Origin: Vreelandella olivaria
GTDB lineage: Bacteria; Pseudomonadota; Gammaproteobacteria; Pseudomonadales; Halomonadaceae
Assembly (NCBI RefSeq): GCF_023507745.1
Contig: NZ_JALPZO010000134.1
Coordinates: 1 to 64,000, forward strand
Direction of reading: 5' to 3'
DNA length: 64,000 nt
Shown here: in pieces, positions 7,178 to 16,366 of the stretch
How the letters are laid out: each line of letters starts with the position of its first letter
How positions within the stretch are numbered: the stretch's first letter is position 1
Translations under genes and position numbers: made by a program
Notes under the pieces: model-generated
Told to the model about the DNA's origin: nothing
Database searches by the model: none
The model's input: only the letters and a program-made list of their open reading frames with translations

Positions 7178-7702
7178 CTACGCGGTCAGTCGTTCCATAT
7201 CCCCGTGGTCACGCACCGGATGACGAATCGCCTCCTTGGTGATATTCACTTGCAACGCCACTTTCGCTGCTTCCAGTATGCCAACATCGATTTGGTAGCC
7301 CCCTCGCGCCTTGAGCCAGTCAAGCACTTCTGCGAGATGCCAGATCGAGGCGCTACCTTCGTGGACAGGCATGGGAAACGTCACTCGGTGGGCAAGCATC
7401 AATTTCCGCATTGCCTGCCGGGAAACGCCCACGATGTCCGCCACATCGGTCAAGCCAACAAGGTCCGGCGAGGCTTCGATCAGACGCGCGGAAGGAACCG
7501 CGCTTTTGACATCGACCAGGGCGGTGCGGACTGCCTCCTCAGCGCTGTCCGCCTCACGGGAGAATTCCAGCGCCAGACGACCAGGCTGCCCCACGCCCAC
7601 CAAGGCGTCATCACAACCAGCAGCGCCCAAGCGCTCCACCAGTGCATCCATATCACTGTCGTGGTCAGCCAACTGGTATTTCAGCGTAAAAATGTATTCC
7701 AT
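7178..7702 (-). CDS. HTH DNA-binding protein, putative antitoxin/regulator
   Basis: A 174-residue protein. Residues 1-75 form an alpha/beta domain (EYIFTLKYQL, ALVERLGAAGCDDALVG). Residues 80-130 contain a helix-turn-helix: LTDVADIVGVSRQAMRKLMLAH, with a wing ending SIWHLAEVLDWLKARG. It starts 3 bases after the HicA-like gene on the same strand, so the two are coupled. The pair occurs in many proteobacterial islands as a hypothetical toxin-antitoxin-like couple. This partner probably binds the palindromic promoter upstream. The toxin-antitoxin role is inferred, the HTH is clear. Confidence 0.6.
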   Translation of the reverse strand: MEYIFTLKYQLADHDSDMDALVERLGAAGCDDALVGVGQPGRLALEFSREADSAEEAVRTALVDVKSAVPSARLIEASPDLVGLTDVADIVGVSRQAMRKLMLAHRVTFPMPVHEGSASIWHLAEVLDWLKARGGYQIDVGILEAAKVALQVNITKEAIRHPVRDHGDMERLTA

Positions 7703-7705
7703 GGT

Positions 7706-7975
7706 TCAACCCTCCGGTTCCGCCTCGCCCCGACGCATGTGGGTGGAGCATTTGTCCACCACCCTGCGAAGCGCCCGGGCGTGGCTACCAGGACTTCTCG
7801 GCGTACTCCACACACTCGCGATACAGAACTCACCGCAACGGCATTCATCGTCATTGTAGGGGCAGTAGATCTTGCCCCAGGCATGGCCACCGCCCACCTC
7901 GACTCGCCAGCCTGCCCCTTCCGCATGCCTGATCGCGGCTTCAATCTCTTTCTTCGGGTGTGATGGACGAGTCAT
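7706..7975 (-). CDS. Small HicA-like protein
   Basis: An 89-residue protein starting at ATG 7975. The N-terminal half, KKEIEAAIRHAEGAGWRVEV-GGHAWGKIYCP, follows the HicA dsRBD-like mRNA interferase pattern: a helix, a GW-V strand, and a G-H motif where HicA has its catalytic histidine. The second half is unusual, with a cysteine-rich loop (DDECRCGEFC) and the VWSTPRSPGSHARALRRVVDKC tail. It is the first gene of a two-gene unit with the HTH protein. Function as a toxin is a hypothesis based on this resemblance and the pairing. Confidence 0.5.
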   Translation of the reverse strand: MTRPSHPKKEIEAAIRHAEGAGWRVEVGGGHAWGKIYCPYNDDECRCGEFCIASVWSTPRSPGSHARALRRVVDKCSTHMRRGEAEPEG

Positions 7976-7986
7976 TCCTTACCTCC

Positions 7987-8029
7987 AGTATGGGAACGAC
8001 ACCCAAGGTTGTCAAGCGACAACCTTGGG
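7987..8029 (-). promoter_or_regulatory. Promoter with a 12-bp perfect palindrome upstream of the HicA-like gene
   Basis: CCCAAGGTTGTC (8002-8013) and GACAACCTTGGG (8018-8029) are perfect inverted repeats with the 4-base loop AAGC. On the minus strand the near-consensus TTGACA (8010-8015) lies partly in the palindrome and is 17 bases from CATACT (7987-7992). This arrangement, an operator over the -35 box of a two-gene unit, fits autoregulation by the HTH protein. The -10 box adjoins GGAGG (7982-7986), so the leader would be short or absent. There is no T-run, which argues against a terminator. Confidence 0.6.
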
Positions 8030-8183
8030 CTATGGAGAGCCTCCCTCTGACCATCGTCCTGGTTCGCCGAACGACCAATAGACTCACCTAGAGTGAGCCT
8101 ATTGGATTTTTCATAAACCATTTGGCCAAGACCAACACACCGCACCGGCCCTAGGAAGCCAACAATCACCCTATTCGCGATAC

Positions 8184-9440
8184 TCATACCGATGCCTTCA
8201 ATGCCGGCACTGACATGCTTTCCGGCATCAGGGACGGAACGTAGCTCCCCCCTTCCGCCCAGGCATCGATCATATTGGCCCACTCCTGCAGCATGTGCCG
8301 GCGCTGTTCGGCATACTCCGCCTTGTTGTACACCGCCCGTGAGGAGCGGCCATCTTCATGGGCTAGGGCCTTCTCGATCCAGTCGCGATTGAAGCCGACT
8401 TCATTGAGCAGCGTGGAGCCGGTGCGACGCAAATCGTGAACGGTGAAGGGTTCCAGCGGCAGTCCCTTTTTCCGCGCCTGCTCCGAAACCTTCAGAGTCA
8501 CCCGATTCAGCGTGCCCATGGACATGCTCTGATCGCCGTCATAGCGAGCCGGGAGCAGGTACTTGGAACCACCGGCACAGGTCTTCAGTGCCACCAGAAT
8601 GTCCAATGCCTGCCGGGACAGGTAGACGTTGTGGGGAAAACGGCGCTTCATCCGTTCCTTGGGAATGCTCCATACCCCGGTCTCAAAGTCCACTTCTTCC
8701 CAGGTCGCCTTGAGCAACTCCCCCTTCCGCACCAGGGTTAACAGGATCATGCGCAGCGCCAGTCGAATGGTCGGCGATGTGGGGATGGTTTCCATCTCAT
8801 GGATCATCAGACGAATTTCAGCGGGAGACAGCGCCCGGTCCTTCGGTGCGAAGGTTGCAATAGACGATGGGCTCACTTCGTCAGCCGGATTGGCCACCTT
8901 TTCACCGTGCATGATGGCGTGCGCATAGACCTGCTTCACGATATCGCGGACATGGATGGCGGTTGCCGGCGCCCCGCGCTTCTTCACCTTCATGCACAGC
9001 GCCCGGAGATCGTCCGGGGTGATTTCCGCCAACAGCCGGTTCTTGAAGACCGGCAGGATATCGCGATCGACGATGTGCTTGCGCATGGCTCTGGTGCTGT
9101 CGGCCATGCCGGAGGCTTCCATCCATACACCGGTGAATTCGGCGAAGGTCTTCGCACGGGATAGGCGACGTTTCTCCCGTTGTTTCTCCTGAGCGGGAGA
9201 ACGGCCCTCGGCCACCACCTTGCGAGCATCCAATAGACGCTCACGCGCCAGGGCTAAGGAAATACCGCCCGGCCCGTAACGGCCCAGAGTGAGGGTTTCA
9301 CGGCGGCCGTTGAGGCGGTAGTCGTAGCGGAAGGTGATGGTGCCGGTTTTCGACACCGTCACGTACATACCATCGCGGTCGGCAACCTTGTAGGTGGCAG
9401 CTTTGGGCTTGAGTTTGCGTAGCGCTGTATCGGTCAACAT
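8184..9440 (-). CDS. P4-type tyrosine integrase of the guaA-associated island
   Basis: A 418-residue protein when started at ATG 9440, which has AGGAGA upstream; a longer frame exists. The N-terminal DUF4102-type arm-binding domain begins LTDTALRKLKPKAATYKVADRDGMYV and includes YRLNGRRETLTLGRYGPGG. A SAM-like core-binding domain follows. The catalytic domain shows the first Arg in TLVRKGEL, HDLRRTGSTLL for the His-x-x-Arg pair, LAHED for the second His, and the nucleophile Tyr in RAVYNKAEY. The family inserts elements into the 3' ends of conserved genes. The gene lies 300 bases from the 3' end of guaA, which is the expected attachment site. Confidence 0.95.
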   Translation of the reverse strand: MLTDTALRKLKPKAATYKVADRDGMYVTVSKTGTITFRYDYRLNGRRETLTLGRYGPGGISLALARERLLDARKVVAEGRSPAQEKQREKRRLSRAKTFAEFTGVWMEASGMADSTRAMRKHIVDRDILPVFKNRLLAEITPDDLRALCMKVKKRGAPATAIHVRDIVKQVYAHAIMHGEKVANPADEVSPSSIATFAPKDRALSPAEIRLMIHEMETIPTSPTIRLALRMILLTLVRKGELLKATWEEVDFETGVWSIPKERMKRRFPHNVYLSRQALDILVALKTCAGGSKYLLPARYDGDQSMSMGTLNRVTLKVSEQARKKGLPLEPFTVHDLRRTGSTLLNEVGFNRDWIEKALAHEDGRSSRAVYNKAEYAEQRRHMLQEWANMIDAWAEGGSYVPSLMPESMSVPALKASV

Positions 9441-9735
9441 GTCAGGGACTCTCCTGTGTTTGCGGTTGGTTACCGTCAAGGGTCAGGAGCCCTGATGATG
9501 TCCCTAACTCCTTGTTATCAAAAGAAGTCAGGGCGTAGTTTTACCGTCATGCTGAAAATAGCCATGACGGTAAACGGGAGAGTCTTGCTTCGAGGGATTT
9601 GCGATACCGTCGCTTTTACCGACAGGTGTTCCTGCTTGCCGCCGATAGCCACCGATAGATAATGCGACGTAAATTCATCAAAATCATTAAGTTACGCCGC
9701 TTTCTCGATTGCTACCGATAGTCCCTGAAAGACGT
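9441..9735. repeat. Repeat-rich att-side region between integrase and guaA
   Basis: No gene is seen here. The DNA carries an inverted repeat TTTACCGTCATG (9540-9551) / CATGACGGTAAA (9563-9574), three CCGATAG copies (9642-9648, 9652-9658, 9715-9721), further TACCG copies (near 9472, 9605 and 9616) and several GTCAGGG/TCCCTGA words (9441, around 9527, 9721-9727). Clustered short repeats between an integrase and its target gene are typical of integrase arm sites, excisionase sites and the integrase promoter. Individual assignments are not possible by eye. Confidence 0.5.
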
Positions 9736-9739
9736 ATTT

Positions 9740-11317
9740 TCACTCCCACTCAATAGTAGCAGGCGGCTTACTGCTCACATCATAAGTCACCCGAGAAACC
9801 CCTTCCAACTCATTAATAATCCGATTGGAGACCTTCTCCAGCAGCTCATAGGGCAGGTGCGCCCAGCGGGCGGTCATGAAGTCGATGGTTTCTACCGCGC
9901 GTAGCGCGATGACCCATTCGTAGCGGCGGCCGTCGCCTACTACACCAACGGATTTCACCGGCAGGAAGACGGCGAAGGCTTGGCTGGTTTTTTCGTACCA
10001 ACCGGCGGCGCGCAGTTCTTCGATGTAGATGGCATCGGCTTCACGCAGGATGTCGGCGTACTCTTTTTTAACTTCGCCCAGAATACGCACGCCCAGGCCA
10101 GGGCCGGGGAATGGGTGGCGGTAGACCATATCGTAGGGCAGGCCAAGCTCCAGGCCGAGTTTACGCACTTCGTCTTTAAACAGTTCGCGCAGCGGCTCGA
10201 CCAGCTTGAGCTTCATGGTTTCCGGCAGGCCACCTACGTTGTGGTGGGATTTGATCACGTGCGCTTTGCCGGTTTTGGAGGCAGCGGATTCGATCACATC
10301 CGGGTAGATGGTGCCCTGAGCGAGGAAGTCTACGCCTGCAATCTTGCTGGCTTCTTCATCGAACACGTCGATGAAAGTGTTGCCAATAATTTTGCGCTTG
10401 GCTTCTGGGTCTTTCTCGCCCTTCAGCTTGCCGAGGAACAGCTCTTCGGCGTCTACGCGGATCACCTTAACCCCCATGTGCTTGGCGAAGGTTTCCATTA
10501 CCTGATCACCTTCGTTCTTGCGCAGCAGGCCGTTATCGACGAATACGCAGGTCAGCTGGTCACCAATGGCTTTGTGCAGCAACGCGGCAACTACGGAAGA
10601 GTCTACGCCACCGGAAAGGCCGAGCAGTACATGGCGATCACCCACTTGCTCGCGTACGCGCTGTACTTGGTCTTCGATGATTTGCGCGGGTGTCCAGAGT
10701 TTTTCGGCTTTACAGATATCCAGTACGAAGTGCTCAAGAATACGCTGGCCTTGCAGGGTGTGGGTCACTTCTGGGTGAAACTGTACCCCAAAAAACTGCT
10801 TCTCTTCCCAAGCCATGGCGGCAATTGGGCAGCTCGGCGTGGAAGCGGTGACGGTGAAGGTGTCGGGGGCTTTGGCAACTTTATCGCCGTGGCTCATCCA
10901 TACATCCAGCAGCGCGTTGCCAGTCTCGGCGTCTACGTGGTCTTTGATGTCTTTAAACAGGGCGGTTTCGGCATCCAGGCGGATCTGGGCGTAGCCAAAC
11001 TCGCGCTGGTTGGAGCCTTCCACTTTGCCACCCAGCTGCTCAGCCATGGTTTGCATGCCGTAGCAGATCCCAAACACCGGCAGGCCCATTTCGAATACGC
11101 ACTGAGGAGCGCGGGGGGAATCCAGCTCGGTGACGGATTCCGGGCCACCGGCGAGGATAATGCCGTTGGGGTTGTACTCGCGAATTTCTTCTTCGGTGAT
11201 ATCGAAGGCGCGAATTTCAGAGAATACGCCAATTTCGCGTACCCGGCGGGCGATCAACTGGGTGTACTGGGAGCCGAAATCGAGAATCAGAATCTTATGG
11301 GCGTGAATGTCACTCAT
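9740..11317 (-). CDS. guaA: GMP synthase (glutamine-hydrolysing)
   Basis: A 525-residue enzyme that converts XMP, ATP and glutamine to GMP, the last step of guanine nucleotide synthesis. The N-terminal class I glutamine amidotransferase domain has the nucleophile Cys85 in GICYGMQTM and the partner His in FHPEVTHT. The ATP-pyrophosphatase P-loop [11 protein letters not shown] follows at about residue 235. The C-terminal dimerisation domain ends in the family-typical PATIEWE. It is full length, so the island insertion has preserved or restored its 3' end. It lies 88 bases downstream of guaB on the same strand, with a hairpin between them. GAGG precedes the ATG. Confidence 0.99.
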   Translation of the reverse strand: MSDIHAHKILILDFGSQYTQLIARRVREIGVFSEIRAFDITEEEIREYNPNGIILAGGPESVTELDSPRAPQCVFEMGLPVFGICYGMQTMAEQLGGKVEGSNQREFGYAQIRLDAETALFKDIKDHVDAETGNALLDVWMSHGDKVAKAPDTFTVTASTPSCPIAAMAWEEKQFFGVQFHPEVTHTLQGQRILEHFVLDICKAEKLWTPAQIIEDQVQRVREQVGDRHVLLGLSGGVDSSVVAALLHKAIGDQLTCVFVDNGLLRKNEGDQVMETFAKHMGVKVIRVDAEELFLGKLKGEKDPEAKRKIIGNTFIDVFDEEASKIAGVDFLAQGTIYPDVIESAASKTGKAHVIKSHHNVGGLPETMKLKLVEPLRELFKDEVRKLGLELGLPYDMVYRHPFPGPGLGVRILGEVKKEYADILREADAIYIEELRAAGWYEKTSQAFAVFLPVKSVGVVGDGRRYEWVIALRAVETIDFMTARWAHLPYELLEKVSNRIINELEGVSRVTYDVSSKPPATIEWE

Positions 11318-11363
11318 GGCGGAGCCTCTATAACGCGGAACGGCCGCATTGGCTAAAAAGCAA

Positions 11364-11385
11364 GCGGCGGGGCAATGCCCGCCGC
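11364..11385 (-). terminator. Hairpin between guaB and guaA
   Basis: GCGGCGGG (11364-11371) pairs with CCCGCCGC (11378-11385). Read on the minus strand, the stem is followed by TTGCTTTTT. It may be a partial terminator or attenuator that lowers guaA expression relative to guaB, since guaA has no other obvious promoter. Confidence 0.55.
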
Positions 11386-11405
11386 CATGTAACTAAATGC
11401 GCTGG

Positions 11406-13005
<1,600 letters not shown>

Positions 13006-13031
13006 GATTACAACCTTAATAAGGCTGCCCT

Positions 13032-14375
13032 ATGTCGGAAACACCCCAAGCGCTCTCTGTGAGTCAATTGAATCAGCGCGCCAAACAGACCCTTGAGCGT
13101 GACGTGGGGGAAGTGTGGGTGGAAGGTGAGCTTTCCAACGTATCGCGCCCCGCCTCCGGCCATATCTACTTCACCCTGAAGGATGACCGGGCACAAATTC
13201 GCTGTGCACTGTTTCGCCAACGGGCACGCTTTGTTTCAGCCCCTATGCGCGATGGCGATCAGATAAAACTGCGTGGCCGTGTCTCTCTGTTTGAGCCCCG
13301 CGGTGATTACCAACTGATTGCCGATGCGGTGCAGGCAGCAGGCCTGGGAGAGCTGCTGGCTGCCTTCGAGCGCTTAAAAGCACAGTTGGAAGGCGAAGGC
13401 GTATTTGCCAATGCCCGCCCCCTGCCCTTTCCGCCGCGCAAGATTCTGATTTTAAGCTCGGCGACTGGCGCGGCCATTCGCGATGTATTGGCAGTGCTGG
13501 AAGCGCGCTGGCCCCTGGCGGATGTGACCTTGATTCCCGTGCCGGTACAGGGAGCAGAAGCGGCTCCGGCAATGATTGCCGCCCTTGGCCTGCTCAACCG
13601 TCAGGCACGGTTAGACCCCACGCAGGATGTCGTGTTGATCACCCGCGGAGGCGGCAGCCTGGAGGATCTATGGGCATTTAATAATGAACACCTTGGACGG
13701 GCCATTTTCCATTCGCGCCTGCCGGTGATGTCGGCGGTGGGCCATGAGGTAGACGTCACTCTGGCAGATTTTGCCGCAGACGTGCGTGCGCCCACCCCTT
13801 CCGCCGCCGCAGAGCGCCTGGTTCCCGACCAACAGGCACTAAAGCTCCAGCTTGAGCAGAGCGAAAACCGGCTTTACCGTGCTATGCAGGCCCGCCTGGA
13901 GCGTGATAGCCAGCGGCTGGATACGCTGCGCGCCCGGCTGCGCCATCCCGGCGAGCAGCTTAATCACCAGAGCCAGCATGTAACCACGCTCACACAACGG
14001 CTGATGCGGGCCATGCAGCAAACCCTTGGGCAGCAGCAGGAACGGGTAAACCAATTACACAAGCGGCTGGTCAGCCAGGATATGGCCCGGCTGCATAAAG
14101 CCGAACAGGAGCGCATTAGCTATTTACAGCGTCGTTTGGCCAGTGCCATGCAGCGGCTGCTGGAGGTGCGCCAGGCACGATTAAGCAGCGCTGCCCGCGA
14201 GCTGAATGCAGTTAGCCCACTGGCGGTGTTGGGTAGAGGTTATGCGATTGCCCAGGATGAGCAGGGTCAGGTGGTGCATCGGGCACAGGATACCTCGCCT
14301 GGCCAGACGCTTTCACTACGGTTAGGGGAAGGAAAGCTGAGCGTGGAAGTGAAGCGGCGCTATAAGAAGCACTGA
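13032..14375 (+). CDS. xseA: Exodeoxyribonuclease VII large subunit
   Basis: A 447-residue subunit of the single-strand-specific exonuclease VII. The N-terminal OB-fold is seen in GEVWVEGELSNVSRP-SGHIYFTLKD and CALFRQRA (residues 24-65). The central nuclease region holds ILSSATGAAIRDVL, VLITRGGGSLEDLWAFN and VGHEVDVTLADFAAD-RAPTPSAAAE, and a long basic coiled coil follows. The last residues RRYKKH read into one copy of a direct repeat (14347-14370) whose second copy, beyond hipA, would end the protein as RRYK. The present stop therefore probably results from the hipBA insertion and differs slightly from the ancestral one. Confidence 0.98.
   Translation: MSETPQALSVSQLNQRAKQTLERDVGEVWVEGELSNVSRPASGHIYFTLKDDRAQIRCALFRQRARFVSAPMRDGDQIKLRGRVSLFEPRGDYQLIADAVQAAGLGELLAAFERLKAQLEGEGVFANARPLPFPPRKILILSSATGAAIRDVLAVLEARWPLADVTLIPVPVQGAEAAPAMIAALGLLNRQARLDPTQDVVLITRGGGSLEDLWAFNNEHLGRAIFHSRLPVMSAVGHEVDVTLADFAADVRAPTPSAAAERLVPDQQALKLQLEQSENRLYRAMQARLERDSQRLDTLRARLRHPGEQLNHQSQHVTTLTQRLMRAMQQTLGQQQERVNQLHKRLVSQDMARLHKAEQERISYLQRRLASAMQRLLEVRQARLSSAARELNAVSPLAVLGRGYAIAQDEQGQVVHRAQDTSPGQTLSLRLGEGKLSVEVKRRYKKH
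14347..14370 (+). repeat. Left copy of the xseA 3'-end direct repeat
   Basis: These 24 bases match 16017-16040 at 22 positions, with 15 identical bases in a row (14352-14366 against 16022-16036). The two copies bracket the hipBA cassette exactly, as expected of the ends of an inserted element that duplicates or re-supplies a gene terminus. Confidence 0.75.
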
Positions 14376-14377
14376 AC

Positions 14378-14489
14378 TACCGCCCGGTAATATTTTGCAT
14401 TGTAATAATGCGAGCGAGACTAAAAATTACCGTTCGGGAATACTTTATAGGCAAAGCGACTCCTTATCGGCTATTATTACCGAACGGTA
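14378..14489 (+). promoter_or_regulatory. Three HipB operators at exact 50-bp spacing
   Basis: The palindrome TACCG-NN-CGGTA occurs perfectly at 14378-14389 and 14478-14489, and with one mismatch at 14428-14439. The centres are exactly 50 bases apart, close to five helical turns, so bound HipB dimers would lie on one DNA face. A TATTAT -10-like box (14472-14477) abuts the last site. This fits cooperative autorepression, as in E. coli hipBA where several operators are bound, but with a different operator sequence. Confidence 0.75.
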
Positions 14490-14512
14490 ATTCATGTGAG
14501 ATATCCGCCATA

Positions 14513-14761
14513 ATGACTCAAGACCTCCTCGCTACCCGAATACGAACAACGCAAGAGCTAGGCGCACTGGTTAAGCAAGTGCGTCAATCGCAAGAATTAC
14601 TGCAAAGCGATGTGGCAGGCTTGGCTGGCACTGGCAACCGTTTTATCGTGGACTTGGAGCGCGGCAAACCCACGCTTCAACTGCAAAAGGTGCTCGACAC
14701 TCTCGACCTGATGGGCTTAGAGGTGGTTATTCAGCGCAAGGGGCCACAGCATGAGCGCTGA
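14513..14761 (+). CDS. hipB: HipB antitoxin, Xre-family repressor
   Basis: An 82-residue protein from ATG 14513; the frame is open further upstream but runs through the operators. Helix-turn-helix residues: ELGALVKQVRQSQELLQSDVAGLAGTGNRFIVDLERGK, then a beta strand (LEVVIQRK) at the C-terminus as in HipB. It binds and inhibits HipA and represses the operon through the three palindromes. It overlaps hipA by 11 bases, so translation is coupled. Base composition is less GC-rich than in the flanking core genes. Confidence 0.88.
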   Translation: MTQDLLATRIRTTQELGALVKQVRQSQELLQSDVAGLAGTGNRFIVDLERGKPTLQLQKVLDTLDLMGLEVVIQRKGPQHER

Positions 14762-16022
14762 GCACGAGGCACTGGACCTTTACTGGAAGACCCAACGCGT
14801 TGGGCGGCTGTTTAATGAACAGCCTCTGCGTTTTCGCTATGACAACGGCTGGTTAGAAGCGCCTGCGGCTGTCAGCCTCTCTCCACGCCTTCCACTTTCA
14901 CAGCAAACACATAGTGGTAATGATGTACTGGCATACTTTGAAAATTTGCTGCCCGAAGGCGGGTTGCGTCGTCATATAGAACTCAGTCATCACACGACGA
15001 CAGTATTTGGTCTACTCCGGTCGGTGGGTGGAGATACTGCCAGTGGCTATCTTTTACTCCCTGGGGGTGAAACACCTCAGCCAGCCTGTTATCGCCCAAC
15101 AAGTTGGGAGGAAATAAACAGCTTTTTACATAGCGGATCGCAGACAGAACTCGCTGAGCAACTAATTCATAATGCCCGTATTTCGTTAGCAGGTGCGCAG
15201 AACAAGCTGCTGCTTATGATCGATGAGAATGGCAACCCTGCTATACCCGAAGGCGCCGCCCCATCCAGCCACCTCCTTAAACCCGACATCAAAGGTTTGC
15301 ACGGAGTTTGGTGCTCCGCACTGAATGAAACCCTCTGCATGCAGCTAGCAGCAGCGCTGGCGTTGGATGTTGCCGAAACCAGCTTCCAACCTGATACAAG
15401 GGCTTGCCTGATTAAACGGTATGACCGTGTAATGAACCATACAACAGGCCAGCTAGAACGCTACCATCAACTTGATTTTTGCCAATTGGCAGGAACACCT
15501 TCAACACTCAAATATGAGAGTGACGGTGGGCCAGGCTTACTGTCCTGCCGCCAACAACTCCAACAAGTAGGCGTACCCGCCAAAGATTTACAGCGTTTTG
15601 TTAGATGGTTCTTTTACAACTTGTTTATTGGCAATAACGACAGTCATGCGAAGAACCTCTCTATCCTGCATACTCCCGAAGGGGTAAGGCTGTCTCCGTT
15701 TTACGATTTGATGTGCACCACAATTTATAGCGGGTTATCGAAGCGTTTTGCCTTTCAGGTCGATAGCGTTGACCATCCAGGGGATATTGGACGTTTACAT
15801 TTAGAGTCGCTCGCCAAAGCATTAAGTTTTAAACCAGCCTACTTTCTTCGCCAGGGCCTTCAACTTGCCGATGAAGTTCTCACGTCTCTGCCTGATGTGA
15901 TCGGGGATCTGTCCAAAACGGCTCAGCCGGGTAATGAACAGGTAACGCTTGAGCGCCTATTCCAGCGCATTACCACAAATTGCCAAAAAATGACTCGTCG
16001 CTGGAAAATTGCCTCAAAGTAA
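14751..16022 (+). CDS. hipA: HipA serine/threonine kinase toxin
   Basis: A 423-residue kinase toxin. HipA phosphorylates glutamyl-tRNA synthetase and causes growth arrest and persistence. The N-terminal subdomain is complete (WKTQRVGRLF, LSPRLPLS). The phosphate-loop segment SLAGAQNK is at 145-152 and a lysine-proline pair at 177-178. RYDR is at 223-226, the catalytic GNNDSHAKN at 294-302 with Asp297, and the metal-binding Asp319 in FYDLM. All key residues are present, so the toxin should be active. Its stop codon lies inside the right copy of the xseA-end repeat. Confidence 0.93.
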   Translation: MSAEHEALDLYWKTQRVGRLFNEQPLRFRYDNGWLEAPAAVSLSPRLPLSQQTHSGNDVLAYFENLLPEGGLRRHIELSHHTTTVFGLLRSVGGDTASGYLLLPGGETPQPACYRPTSWEEINSFLHSGSQTELAEQLIHNARISLAGAQNKLLLMIDENGNPAIPEGAAPSSHLLKPDIKGLHGVWCSALNETLCMQLAAALALDVAETSFQPDTRACLIKRYDRVMNHTTGQLERYHQLDFCQLAGTPSTLKYESDGGPGLLSCRQQLQQVGVPAKDLQRFVRWFFYNLFIGNNDSHAKNLSILHTPEGVRLSPFYDLMCTTIYSGLSKRFAFQVDSVDHPGDIGRLHLESLAKALSFKPAYFLRQGLQLADEVLTSLPDVIGDLSKTAQPGNEQVTLERLFQRITTNCQKMTRRWKIASK

Positions 16023-16040
16023 AGCGGCGCTATAAGTAGC
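16017..16040 (+). repeat. Right copy of the xseA 3'-end repeat (xseA remnant)
   Basis: It reads AAG CGG CGC TAT AAG TAG in the xseA-equivalent frame (16022-16039), giving KRRYK and a stop: a plausible original end of XseA. Differences from the left copy are only at 16021 and 16037. The TAA of hipA overlaps it. Confidence 0.75.
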
Positions 16041-16045
16041 GCCGC
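16024..16045 (+). terminator. Hairpin at the xseA remnant / hipA end
   Basis: GCGGCGCTA (16024-16032) and TAGCGCCGC (16037-16045) form a perfect 9-bp stem with loop TAAG. No T-run follows. It was probably the ancestral xseA transcript end and now closes the hipBA transcript. Confidence 0.5.
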
Positions 16046-16075
16046 GAAGGTATGACTGGCAACAAGGATGTCTTA

Positions 16076-16240
16076 CTACTTGTCGTTGCCCGACTTTTTA
16101 GCCGGGGCGTCATCTGAGTCTGGGTTCACATGGTGAGTATCCGGCATCGGATTGGCGTCATCGTGGTGATCATCACGATGGTCGTTTTTCTTGCCATCTT
16201 TATCCAGACTTGCGTTTACAGCGGAAAGTGTGGTGTTCAT
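16076..16240 (-). CDS. Small acidic, histidine/aspartate-rich protein (54 aa)
   Basis: ATG 16240 is preceded by a near-perfect AGGAGG four bases upstream. The 54 residues start MNTTLSAVNASLDKDGKK and contain the charged stretches DHRDDHHDD and NPDSDDAP before ending KKSGNDK. There is no signal peptide or membrane segment, and the composition predicts disorder. Histidine/aspartate clusters could bind metal ions. I do not recognise a family. The strong ribosome site and the low-pI composition usual in halophile proteins support a real gene. It is convergent with hipA and separated from it by the hairpin at 16024-16045. Confidence 0.6.
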   Translation of the reverse strand: MNTTLSAVNASLDKDGKKNDHRDDHHDDANPMPDTHHVNPDSDDAPAKKSGNDK

Positions 16241-16366
16241 GTTACCTCCTACTCCATGGTGGTAGTCATCGGAAAGCCGATGTGCTCATGAGATGCCAAC
16301 AACTAACGCGAGGTGGCCCTGTTCACTATAGCTGCTTCACGTTGTCATGCCATTTTCCATTGGGCA

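Noticed and set aside
7037..7963. 308-codon + strand frame across the HTH and HicA-like genes
   Set aside because: The minus-strand genes have a clear HTH, good starts and a palindromic promoter; the plus-strand frame shows no domain.
8001..8030. The 12-bp palindrome as an intrinsic terminator
   Set aside because: There is no T-run on either side, and it overlaps a near-consensus -35 box; an operator fits better.
9980..11356. 458-codon open frame on the + strand opposite guaA
   Set aside because: It is an antisense frame of a strongly conserved enzyme gene, with no recognisable family pattern.
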